This document shows positions 1-5,178 of a stretch of DNA of 5,178 nucleotides, in pieces (positions within the stretch are counted from its first letter, which is position 1; the number at the start of each line of letters is the position of its first letter). This stretch comes from Planctomycetaceae bacterium (lineage in GTDB: Bacteria > Planctomycetota > Planctomycetia > Pirellulales > Pirellulaceae), in NCBI GenBank assembly GCA_007124535.1, contig SLEY01000274.1, positions 1 through 5,178 of the forward strand, in the 5' to 3' direction. A model generated the notes under the pieces. The model saw only the letters and a list, made by a program, of their open reading frames with translations. It was not told the origin of the DNA and searched no databases. Both the position numbers and the translations under genes were made by a program.

Positions 1-3000
1 CCGAGATCCGCTATCGTGCTTGGGATCGCAGCGCGGGTCAGGCGGGTGATTTGGCGGACACGACCGAACATGGCGGCGAGACGCCGTTCAGCATCGCTCA
101 GGATGTGGCCTGGGTGTCGGTGGTGCGGGTGAACCTGCCGCCCGTCTTGAGTGGTCCGACGGACGATCTGGTGTACACGGAGAACGATCCGCCGTTGCGG
201 GTATTTGCCGAGGTCGAAGTGGACGATCCGGATACGCCCGTGTTTATGGGCGGTTCGTTATCGCTGGCGTTGATCGGCGGCGGCAGCGAGGATGATCGGT
301 TGAGTGTGGAACCGGTGGGGGGCATTTCTTTGTCGGCCGGAACGGTTCGGTACGACTCCGGCAGCGGCCCGCAGCCGATCGGGGTGGTCTCGCAAACGGC
401 GTTCGAGTTGACGGTCAATTTTACGACACCGCACGCGACGATCGCCGCGGCCCAGGCCTTGGCGCGAGCTTTGGCTTTCGCCAACGTATCGAACAATCCC
501 TCGACCGCTGATCGCGTCTTCGAATTGACGGTGGTCGATGGCGATGGCGGGAACGACACGGCCCAACTGCAGCGGACGGTGGAGTTGGTGGCCGTGAACG
601 ATCCGCCGGTCGCTGTGGGGGATGTGTATTTCATGCTGATGAACCGCACGCTGGAAGTCTCGGCCGCGGAGGGCGTGCTGGCGAACGACTACGACCCGGA
701 GGACGATCCGCTGACGGCCAGCTTAATGGCGGAGCCGCTGGTGGGGGATTTGACGTTGGCCCCGGACGGTTCGTTTGTCTATCAGCCCCCGCCGCGGTTC
801 TTCGGGATGGATGTGTTCACTTACCGGGCGCACGATGGTCAGGCGTTTTCCGCACCGGCCACCGTGGTGATCGAAGTCGGTTTGCCGGCGACGAATCCCA
901 CGCAGCCGGGCGATGTGAATGCGGACGGCTGGCTTTCGGCGGGCGATGCCCTGCAGATCGCGAACTTCCTGGCGGAACACGGTCCGAGCCAGGTGCCGGA
1001 GCGGCCCGAGGCGCCGCCGTTCTTGGACGCCAATGGCGATGGTTGGATCACGGCGGCAGACGTGCTCCGCGTGGCGGAGATTGTGGAGAACGGGGGTCCG
1101 CGGCGGGTCCCGTCTCCGCGGCTGGAATTCCCGCAACCGGCGCCCGAGCTGGGCACGGGAAAATTCGCCCAACTCCGCGTCCAGGCCAGCGACGCTCAGG
1201 GCCAGCCGCTGACTTCGATCCCTCGCGGACAGACGTTCTACGTGGACGTGCTGGTGCAGGACCTGCGGCCGGCCCCGCTGGGCGTCTTCGCCGCCTACGT
1301 CGATGTGCAGTACGATCCCCAGCGTCTGTCGGCCGAAGGGACGTGGACCGCGGGCGACGAGTATCTGCGATTCCCCAGCGGGGAAGTGGCGGAGGCAGGC
1401 TCGATCCGCGGGACTGGCGGCGGACGGACGACGGCCCTGGAAGGCGCGGGCGAACACCTGCTGCTGCGCATGCCCTTCCAGGCGGATCGACGCGGGACGG
1501 CGACTGTGGAACTGGCCGCCACCGAACTGCCGGGGCACGAGGTGCTGCTGTTCGGGATCGATACCCCCATCCCCGCCGCCAATATCGACTATGTGGCCGG
1601 CGAGATCTTCGTCAGCGGACCCCCGATCGCCGTCAGTGATCAGTACACGGTGCAGGAGAGTCACGAATTGGTGGTGCCCGCCGAAGAAGGCGTGCTCCGT
1701 AACGACCGGACCGATGGCGATCAGCCGCTGCAGGCCGAACTGCTGACCCATCCGAAACATGGCCAGTTGTGGTTCGAAACCGATGGCTCGTTCCGCTATG
1801 TTCCCGATCCGGATTTCTTCGGTTCCGATGTCTTTACCTACCGGGCCGACGACGGGCTGTTCCAATCGGCGCCCGCGACCGTGACGATCCGGGTCACGAC
1901 GGAGGACGAGGCCCCGATCGCGGTGAACGATCGCTACAGCGTGCTGGTGGACCAGACACTGTCGGTTCCGGCCAGCCAAGGGGTGCTGGCCAATGACATC
2001 GATCCGGACGGCTTGCCGTTGGAGGCTCGTCTGGAAGACCCGCCGGCCCACGGCGAATTGGAGCTGAATTCGGACGGTTCGTTCACCTACACGCCGGACG
2101 CCAGCTTCGCAGGCCAGGACTTCTTTACTTACGTGGCGTCGAACGATCTTGTGGATTCGCAGCCGGCCACGGTCACGTTGGATGTGGTGTACGGCTGGCA
2201 GAATCCCCGGCACCCGGTGGACGTTCGCGGTAACGGCTGGCTGTCCCCCTTGGATGTGCTGCTGGTCTTCAATCATCTGCAGCGGCGCGGTGGCGGGCAC
2301 GTCCTACCTCGGCCGCCGGCGCCGCCCGAGGTGCCGCCGCCGTTCCTGGATGTCACGGGTGACGGGACGGTCGGACTGTTCGATGCGGGCGTGGTCCGCC
2401 AGGATCTGGCTCAGAACGGGGCCCGCCAGTTGCCGGAACCGCGGTTGGAGCTGGAGCCGGCCGACGTGGATCTGGGCGACCAGACGCTGGTGGAGTTCCG
2501 GTTGGAAACCCGCGATGCCGCCGGTCAGGCCGCGACGCAATTCGCGGTCGGCGAGACATTCTATCTGCACGTCTATGTCCAGGATCGGCGCGAGCAGCCC
2601 CGAGGCGTCTTCTCCGCCTTTGCCGATATCCACTACGACCCCGCGGGCCTGGCACTCGAAGAGGAGATCGTCTACGGGGACGAGTTCGTGATCGGTCGCG
2701 GTGGCCAGCATCCCACGCCGGGGCGTCTGGAACAGGCCGGCGGCGCCCGCTGGTCATTGCCCGATACCCTGACGGAACAGCGGCTGTTCACCATCCCCGT
2801 CCGGGCGACCGGCGCGGGCGCCTTTGTGCTGACCGCCGATTCGGCCGGCGAACTGCCGGCGTGGGAGGTGACCCTGGCCGGATTGGATGTCCCCGTCCCC
2901 GAGGAGAACATCGATTTCGGCCAGATCGAGGTGTTCCTGCAAGTGATCGATACGGACGGGGACGGGGTCCCCGACGCCGAAGAGGACGGCGCCCCGTTTG

Positions 3001-3977
3001 ACGGCGATGGCAACCAGGACGGCATCCCCGATCGCTATCAGGGGCACGTGGCCTCGGTGCGCAGCGTGGTCAGCCAGAAATATGTCACCCTGGTGGTCCC
3101 CGAGGCGTTGCAGTTGCGGAATGTGCGGGCGATCCCGGTGCCGGAGGGCGCCCAGACGCCGACCGGGATCGACTTCCCCCACGGGCTGTTCGAATTCCAG
3201 GTCGAGGGCCTTGCCCCCGGCGAATCGACGGTGGTCACGTTCCTGCTGGAATCCGGCGCGGTCGCCAATACCTACTACCGCTGGGACACCACGACCGATC
3301 CGTCCGATCCCCGGCTGGCCGCGCATCTTTTCGACGGGAACACGGGAACCCGAGTCTTCTCTGATCGGCTGGAGTTGCGATTGGTCGATGGCCAGCGCGG
3401 TGACGAGGACCAACTGGCGAACGGGGTCCTGGTGCACATCGCCGCGCCGGGCCTGGCCGAACGGCCTTGGCAGAATCCGACCCACCGATTCGACGTCACC
3501 AACGATGGCCAGGTGACGCCGCAGGATGTTCTGGTGCTGATCAACGAGATCAACCGCGTCGAGGTCCGGCAGTTGCCCATGTTGCCACCGGCCGGTCAAT
3601 CGCTGCCGCCGTTCTGGGACGTCAACGGCGACGGCTGGCTGACGGCCAGCGACGTACTGGACGTGATCAACTATTTGAACGCCGGGGCAGGTGGCGGCGA
3701 AGGCGAAGCCGGAGCGGCTGCCTGGCCGCTGGCGGAGGATCCGGCGCGAGGCGCCAGCGGGATGGAAGACCGGCTGCCCGAAATCCGTTGGGCTCCGCAG
3801 CCGCAGTTACCTGACATCGATCGCGTCTTTGCCCAATACGGCGAAGTCCGCCGCCCGCCCGCGCCGGTGCTGCGTTCCTTGCGAACGGCGCGCGACACGG
3901 ACCTGCCCGGCCCGCAAGTGGTTGAACAAGCCCTGCTCGACCTGGCAGAAGAACTGGACCTGCTGGGCGACGTTTGA
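1..3977 (+). CDS. Giant modular extracellular protein with Ig/cadherin-like, dockerin type I, cohesin-like and choice-of-anchor U-type domains (5' partial)
   Basis: No stop lies between position 3 and the TGA at 3975-3977, so the gene enters from the left; the TTG at 51 is not the likely start because the preceding codons read as an Ig-type repeat (RYRAWDRSAGQAGD). Numbering from the Leu codon at 51, modules are: repeat end (to ~27), cadherin-like (29-184), Ig-like tandem-95 type (185-277), dockerin 1 (283-350), cohesin-like 1 (356-523), Ig-like 2 (524-617) and 3 (621-715), dockerin 2 (716-790), cohesin-like 2 (797-965), Ca-binding Asp/Gly stretch plus choice-of-anchor U-like domain (967-1136), dockerin 3 (1140-1212), and an acidic/Pro-rich tail (1213-1308). 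Ig repeats carry GVLANDxDP, DGSFxYxP and DVFTYRAxDG motifs. No membrane helix, PEP-CTERM or LPXTG signal is visible. Known for such modules: secreted or cell-surface adhesion and assembly. Inferred: a surface or matrix scaffold. No catalytic domain is visible, but one could lie upstream. Family-level assignment is firm; exact role is unknown. Confidence 0.93.
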   Translation, partial: EIRYRAWDRSAGQAGDLADTTEHGGETPFSIAQDVAWVSVVRVNLPPVLSGPTDDLVYTENDPPLRVFAEVEVDDPDTPVFMGGSLSLALIGGGSEDDRLSVEPVGGISLSAGTVRYDSGSGPQPIGVVSQTAFELTVNFTTPHATIAAAQALARALAFANVSNNPSTADRVFELTVVDGDGGNDTAQLQRTVELVAVNDPPVAVGDVYFMLMNRTLEVSAAEGVLANDYDPEDDPLTASLMAEPLVGDLTLAPDGSFVYQPPPRFFGMDVFTYRAHDGQAFSAPATVVIEVGLPATNPTQPGDVNADGWLSAGDALQIANFLAEHGPSQVPERPEAPPFLDANGDGWITAADVLRVAEIVENGGPRRVPSPRLEFPQPAPELGTGKFAQLRVQASDAQGQPLTSIPRGQTFYVDVLVQDLRPAPLGVFAAYVDVQYDPQRLSAEGTWTAGDEYLRFPSGEVAEAGSIRGTGGGRTTALEGAGEHLLLRMPFQADRRGTATVELAATELPGHEVLLFGIDTPIPAANIDYVAGEIFVSGPPIAVSDQYTVQESHELVVPAEEGVLRNDRTDGDQPLQAELLTHPKHGQLWFETDGSFRYVPDPDFFGSDVFTYRADDGLFQSAPATVTIRVTTEDEAPIAVNDRYSVLVDQTLSVPASQGVLANDIDPDGLPLEARLEDPPAHGELELNSDGSFTYTPDASFAGQDFFTYVASNDLVDSQPATVTLDVVYGWQNPRHPVDVRGNGWLSPLDVLLVFNHLQRRGGGHVLPRPPAPPEVPPPFLDVTGDGTVGLFDAGVVRQDLAQNGARQLPEPRLELEPADVDLGDQTLVEFRLETRDAAGQAATQFAVGETFYLHVYVQDRREQPRGVFSAFADIHYDPAGLALEEEIVYGDEFVIGRGGQHPTPGRLEQAGGARWSLPDTLTEQRLFTIPVRATGAGAFVLTADSAGELPAWEVTLAGLDVPVPEENIDFGQIEVFLQVIDTDGDGVPDAEEDGAPFDGDGNQDGIPDRYQGHVASVRSVVSQKYVTLVVPEALQLRNVRAIPVPEGAQTPTGIDFPHGLFEFQVEGLAPGESTVVTFLLESGAVANTYYRWDTTTDPSDPRLAAHLFDGNTGTRVFSDRLELRLVDGQRGDEDQLANGVLVHIAAPGLAERPWQNPTHRFDVTNDGQVTPQDVLVLINEINRVEVRQLPMLPPAGQSLPPFWDVNGDGWLTASDVLDVINYLNAGAGGGEGEAGAAAWPLAEDPARGASGMEDRLPEIRWAPQPQLPDIDRVFAQYGEVRRPPAPVLRSLRTARDTDLPGPQVVEQALLDLAEELDLLGDV
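897..1112 (+). other. Dockerin type I module 1 within the giant gene
   Basis: Two EF-hand-like calcium loops are separated by a long proline-rich linker. Loop 1 has Asp288, Asn290, Asp292 and Asp299 at positions 1, 3, 5 and 12. Loop 2 has Asp326, Asn328, Asp330 and Asp337 at the same positions. Each loop is followed by a hydrophobic helix (ALQIANFLAEHG; VLRVAEIVENGG). All ligand positions are intact, so calcium binding is plausible. The roughly 26-residue spacer between the loops is longer than in clostridial dockerins and matches the extended planctomycete type. Known dockerins bind cohesin domains; the partner here is not known. Confidence 0.82.
1116..1619 (+). other. Cohesin-like beta domain 1 within the giant gene
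   Basis: This ~168-residue segment directly follows dockerin 1. It begins PRLEFP and contains GQTFYVDVLVQDLR, GVFAAYVDVQYDP (from Gly411) and a GDEY turn, ending in strands with FGIDTPIP and NIDYVAGEIFVSG. The 'function-to-strand, then Y/D-P' layout resembles cohesin or carbohydrate-binding-like beta-sandwiches, where the segment after VDVxYDP forms a central strand. It is clearly homologous to the second copy at 2439-2945. The cohesin label is an inference from pattern and from its pairing with a dockerin; a planctomycete-specific beta-sandwich domain is the alternative. Confidence 0.55.
2196..2420 (+). other. Dockerin type I module 2 within the giant gene, first loop degenerate
   Basis: The module starts with WQNP, as dockerin 3 does. 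Loop 1 runs from Asp724 to Asp735 but carries Arg726 at ligand position 3 and Asn728 at position 5, so it is weakened as a calcium site. Loop 2 has Asp767, Thr769, Asp771 and Asp778 and looks functional. The linker between the loops is Pro-rich (PRPPAPPEVPPPF). The same order as copy 1, dockerin followed by cohesin-like domain, is kept. Confidence 0.75.
2439..2945 (+). other. Cohesin-like beta domain 2 within the giant gene
   Basis: This is the second copy of the domain at 1116-1619. Shared landmarks include the opening PRLE, GETFYLHVYVQDRR, GVFSAFADIHYDP (from Gly852), a GDEF turn, a GELPAWEVTLAGLDVPVPEENIDF segment matching GHEVLLFGIDTPIPAANIDY in copy 1, and a closing FGQIEVF strand. The conserved LxGLDxPxPxxNID ending makes it a bona fide repeated domain. 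Cohesin-like fold is inferred; binding of a dockerin has not been shown by anything in the sequence. Confidence 0.55.
2949..3458 (+). other. Ca-binding Asp/Gly motif plus choice-of-anchor U-type domain within the giant gene
   Basis: The segment opens with DTDGDGVPDAEED (Asp967, 969, 971, 975) and DGDGNQDGIPD (Asp984, 986, Asn988, Asp990, 994), typical of thrombospondin type 3-like calcium loops. It continues with YVTLVVP, TGIDFPHGLFEFQVEGLAPGE and a late VDGQRGDEDQLANGVLV (from Val1112). This order, acidic repeat, then FPxGLFxFxVxG, then DGxxGDxDxxxNGV, is the pattern I know for choice-of-anchor U domains, usually found near the C-terminus of surface proteins ahead of a sorting signal. Here it is followed by dockerin 3 instead of an obvious sorting motif. 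Confidence 0.7.
3468..3686 (+). other. Dockerin type I module 3 within the giant gene
   Basis: The module begins WQNPTHRFDV. Loop 1 has Asp1148, Thr1150, Asp1152 and Asp1159; loop 2 has Asp1190, Asn1192, Asp1194 and Asp1201. Helices VLVLINEINR and VLDVINYLNAG follow the loops, and the linker is Pro-rich (LPMLPPAGQSLPPF). This is the best match of the three to the canonical planctomycete dockerin and, unlike the other two, is not followed by a cohesin-like domain. It sits just before the C-terminal tail, the usual position for a dockerin. Confidence 0.82.
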
Positions 3978-3990
3978 ACAGGGAGACCTT

Positions 3991-4020
3991 CGGTCGGCCG
4001 AGTGGCTCGGTCAGAGACCG
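3991..4020 (+). terminator. Possible two-stem hairpin after the giant gene
   Basis: Fourteen bases after the TGA, CGGTC (3991-3995) pairs with GACCG (4016-4020). Inside it CCGAG (3998-4002) pairs with CTCGG (4006-4010) around a three-base loop. There is no T-tract downstream, so it does not meet the usual intrinsic-terminator pattern. Position and GC-rich stems make a termination or mRNA 3'-end protecting role possible, but this is weak. Confidence 0.35.
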
Positions 4021-4204
4021 GCCACATCGCTGCGGGTAGATCATTTCCTGCGGATTGCCTATGTCGTCGAGCGGGGGATCAGGAGGACCTTGCGTCTGCG
4101 AAAAAACGATTCAGCCCGAGATCGTTGGCTCCCGACTCCGTTGGAGGCGGTCAATGCCATGAGGTGAGCAAGTCTCCTCTTGGACAACAACGTCCCCTGG
4201 ATCA

Positions 4205-4221
4205 CGAAGTCCCTCACTTCG
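4205..4221. other. Small hairpin between the convergent genes
   Basis: CGAAGT (4205-4210) and ACTTCG (4216-4221) form a six-base inverted repeat around a five-base loop. It lies seven bases beyond the stop of the - strand ATPase remnant. No T-run follows on either strand, so a terminator call is not justified. Confidence 0.35.
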
Positions 4222-4227
4222 GAACCA

Positions 4228-4590
4228 TCATGGGGTTCGTCGGGCAGGAATGCCCAACCTGCGGGCGTCGGCTGGCAGTATGTGGAGGTCGCCCTGTTCG
4301 GAATGCGAGCGGGATAGTTGGCCGGCCAATCTCGGCTCGTAGCACAGGGAGCGAATCGATGGCAACGGCCGATCCGCCAATCCCGCGAGCAGATATCCGA
4401 GCAGCCCGGCCGGGGATTCCGGCGGCGTCCGCGCCCGGAATTCCGGCATCATCGATAAACCCGGAGCTTCCAGGTCGAAATCGATCAAAAAGACTCGCTG
4501 GCCTTGACGCGCCAGATGCGCGGCCACATTGGCCAAAGCCATCGTGCGGCCCACACCACCGCGGAACGAGTAAAAGGTGACGCTTAGCAT
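4228..4590 (-). CDS. ParA/MinD-like P-loop ATPase of the FRGGVGRT class, 3'-truncated remnant
   Basis: From the ATG at 4590 the 120-residue product begins MLSVTFYSFRGGVGRTMALA. The deviant Walker A is Arg10-Gly-Gly-Val-Gly-Arg15-Thr16, followed by Walker A'-type FLIDFDLEAPGL (Asp37, Asp39) and GDLHILPA (101-107). These match the start of KGGVGRT-type ATPases, which usually run several hundred residues with the Walker B and C-terminal regions after this point. Here everything after residue ~107 is missing: the last 13 codons read through the palindromic repeat to a TGA. None of the three frames beyond shows the expected continuation, so truncation by rearrangement is more likely than a simple frameshift. 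ATG 4590 is preferred over the in-frame TTG at 4638 because family members start shortly before xxTFYSxxGG; no strong ribosome site is visible. The gap to the upstream gene is 23 bases, suggesting one operon and possible coupled translation. Probably a nonfunctional pseudogene. Confidence 0.72.
   Translation of the reverse strand: MLSVTFYSFRGGVGRTMALANVAAHLARQGQRVFLIDFDLEAPGLSMMPEFRARTPPESPAGLLGYLLAGLADRPLPSIRSLCYEPRLAGQLSRSHSEQGDLHILPADARRLGIPARRTP
4233..4260. repeat. Palindromic GGGCA/TGCCC element, probable dispersed intergenic repeat
   Basis: GGGCA (4242-4246) and TGCCC (4251-4255) form a perfect five-base stem around GGAA, extended outside a CGTC bulge by GGTT (4234-4237) pairing with AACC (4256-4259). 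On the - strand it reads as a GGGCATTCCTGCCC core. I recall similar GGGCA-GGAA-TGCCC units scattered between genes in planctomycete genomes, but that is recollection, not a search. It overlaps the last codons of the truncated ATPase and marks where its homology ends. Confidence 0.45.
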
Positions 4591-4613
4591 ACGGTGGTCC
4601 ACTTCAAGAATTC

Positions 4614-5178
4614 TCAGGTTCCTGCCATCAAGGCCCAATTGAATTCCGGGTATGTGTCCAGCAGCAGCATGACTTCCGTTTCGAACGGCCCGAGTTCGGG
4701 GCGCCGCTGGTGGGCCTGCTTGACCTCCGGCAGGAGTCGCAAGGCATTCCGTGGACCGGATTCGCGTATTCCAACCACACCCGAATTCACGTAATCGACG
4801 CAGTCGTGTTCCAACAGACCCCGCCAGAATTTGAGGTCGCCGGGCGAGCCCTCCTGGTTGACCGCGTGGGCCAGCAGCAGTTGGGCGTACAAGTCATCCT
4901 TTTCGTCGGCCAACGCGGCGGCCAACGGCCGCTCGAAACGGCGGAGATGCCGCAACGGGTCCACCACCCCCGGCATCTTGACCGCTTCCAACAGCGAGAA
5001 CAGATGGTACAACAGCAACGGCCGTTGCACGTGCCCGTTTCTTTCAATGGCGACGGTTTCTTCCAGCAGGAGAATGCGTATCGCCCGTTCGACCTGCGCG
5101 ACCAGTTCCGTGTCCGCGGTTTCCGCCACAAGCTGAATGTACGGCTCCTCGGGCCCCGGTTGATCCGGCGGACCCGTA
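4614..5178 (-). CDS. Unrecognised helical protein, partial at its N-terminus, upstream partner of the ATPase
   Basis: The frame is open from the right edge (first full codon at 5177) to the TGA at 4614-4616, giving 187 visible residues; the true start lies outside. A GTG at 5129 exists but the preceding codons (PPDQPGPEEPYIQL) read smoothly into the rest, so it need not be the start. The visible part is a Pro-rich segment followed by amphipathic helices rich in Leu, Ala, Glu and Arg (VERAIRILLLEETVAIE; LLLYHLFSLLEAVKM; LRHLRRFERPLAAALADE), ending FNWALMAGT. No signal peptide, membrane helix or catalytic motif is visible. I do not recognise the family. It sits 23 bases before the FRGGVGRT ATPase on the same strand, so it is probably co-transcribed and may work with it. 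The Leu/Ala-rich helical pairs could be a TPR-like or adaptor fold, but no repeat consensus is clear. Confidence 0.75.
   Translation of the reverse strand, partial: TGPPDQPGPEEPYIQLVAETADTELVAQVERAIRILLLEETVAIERNGHVQRPLLLYHLFSLLEAVKMPGVVDPLRHLRRFERPLAAALADEKDDLYAQLLLAHAVNQEGSPGDLKFWRGLLEHDCVDYVNSGVVGIRESGPRNALRLLPEVKQAHQRRPELGPFETEVMLLLDTYPEFNWALMAGT

Larger units (their letters stand above)
897..2945 (+). repeat. Duplicated dockerin + cohesin-like cassette
   Basis: Two copies of the same two-domain cassette lie at 897-1619 and 2196-2945, separated by two Ig-like repeats. They share domain order and protein landmarks (NP...DV...GWLS, PPFLD...GDG, PRLE, FYxxVxVQDxR, GVFxAxxDxxYDP, GDE, PxPxxNID), but the DNA has diverged clearly, so the duplication is old. 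A third dockerin at 3468 stands without a cohesin-like partner. Confidence 0.7.
3978..4227. other. Intergenic region between convergent genes
   Basis: This 250-base stretch separates the ends of the + and - strand genes. Apart from the two hairpins listed, nothing is supported: no tRNA-like cloverleaf, no promoter pair and no credible gene. A - strand frame is open from about 4262 to a TAG at 4059-4061 but has no convincing start and no recognised motif. Confidence 0.6.

Noticed and set aside
51..53. TTG codon as the start of the giant gene
   Set aside because: The frame is open to the window edge and the residues before it fit the end of an Ig-like repeat, so the gene is 5' partial.
723..2300. 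Long - strand open frame of 525 codons
   Set aside because: It lies fully antisense to the well-supported giant gene, its product is low-complexity and Arg/His/Gln-rich with no domain, and such shadows are common in GC-rich DNA.
2754..3599. - strand open frame of 281 codons
   Set aside because: Antisense shadow of the choice-of-anchor U-type and dockerin 3 region; no recognisable domain.
897..3686. Interpreting the repeats as a CRISPR array or tandem DNA repeat
   Set aside because: The repetition is at the protein-domain level with diverged DNA and spacing of hundreds of bases.
4205..4221. Hairpin as an intrinsic terminator for the - strand operon
   Set aside because: The stem is only six base pairs and no T-tract follows on either strand.
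4002..4580. + strand open frame of 192 codons across the intergenic region
   Set aside because: It runs antisense to the recognisable ATPase coding sequence and its product is rich in Arg, Pro and Ala with no motif.
4228..4638. TTG at 4638 as the ATPase start
   Set aside because: It would overlap the upstream gene by 25 bases and add 16 residues not typical of the family; the ATG at 4590 fits the usual N-terminus better.

Overview
The window reads as chromosomal DNA from a GC-rich planctomycete (Planctomycetota, probably Pirellulales-like). The clues are a giant secreted-type protein with extended-linker type I dockerin repeats, Ig/cadherin-like repeats of the planctomycete 'IRYRAWD' class, a choice-of-anchor U-type domain, and a neighbouring ParA-like ATPase of the FRGGVGRT class. 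All family assignments come from reading motifs; no database search was run.

Positions 1-3977 (+ strand) hold the 3' part of one very large gene. The frame is open to the left edge, so the N-terminus and any signal peptide lie outside the window. The visible ~1324 residues form a string of extracellular modules: end of an Ig-like repeat, a cadherin-like domain, an Ig-like 'tandem-95' repeat, dockerin 1, cohesin-like domain 1, two Ig-like repeats, dockerin 2, cohesin-like domain 2, a Ca-binding Asp/Gly motif leading into a choice-of-anchor U-type domain, dockerin 3, and an acidic/proline-rich tail. The dockerin + cohesin-like pair is duplicated. The chain has no cysteine and only three lysines.

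Positions 3978-4227 hold no convincing gene. Just after the large gene's stop is a GC-rich two-stem hairpin with no T-tract. Further right are a small hairpin (4205-4221) and a palindromic GGGCA/TGCCC element (4233-4260) that looks like a dispersed intergenic repeat.

Positions 4228-5178 (- strand, convergent with the large gene) carry the 3' end of a two-gene operon. The first gene (5178 to 4614) runs in from the right edge and encodes an unrecognised, mostly helical, cytoplasmic-type protein. After a 23-base gap comes the start of a ParA/MinD-like FRGGVGRT ATPase. It keeps only about 107 recognisable residues before the frame runs into the palindromic repeat and stops, so it appears to be a 3'-truncated remnant. 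The two halves of the window have no obvious functional link.
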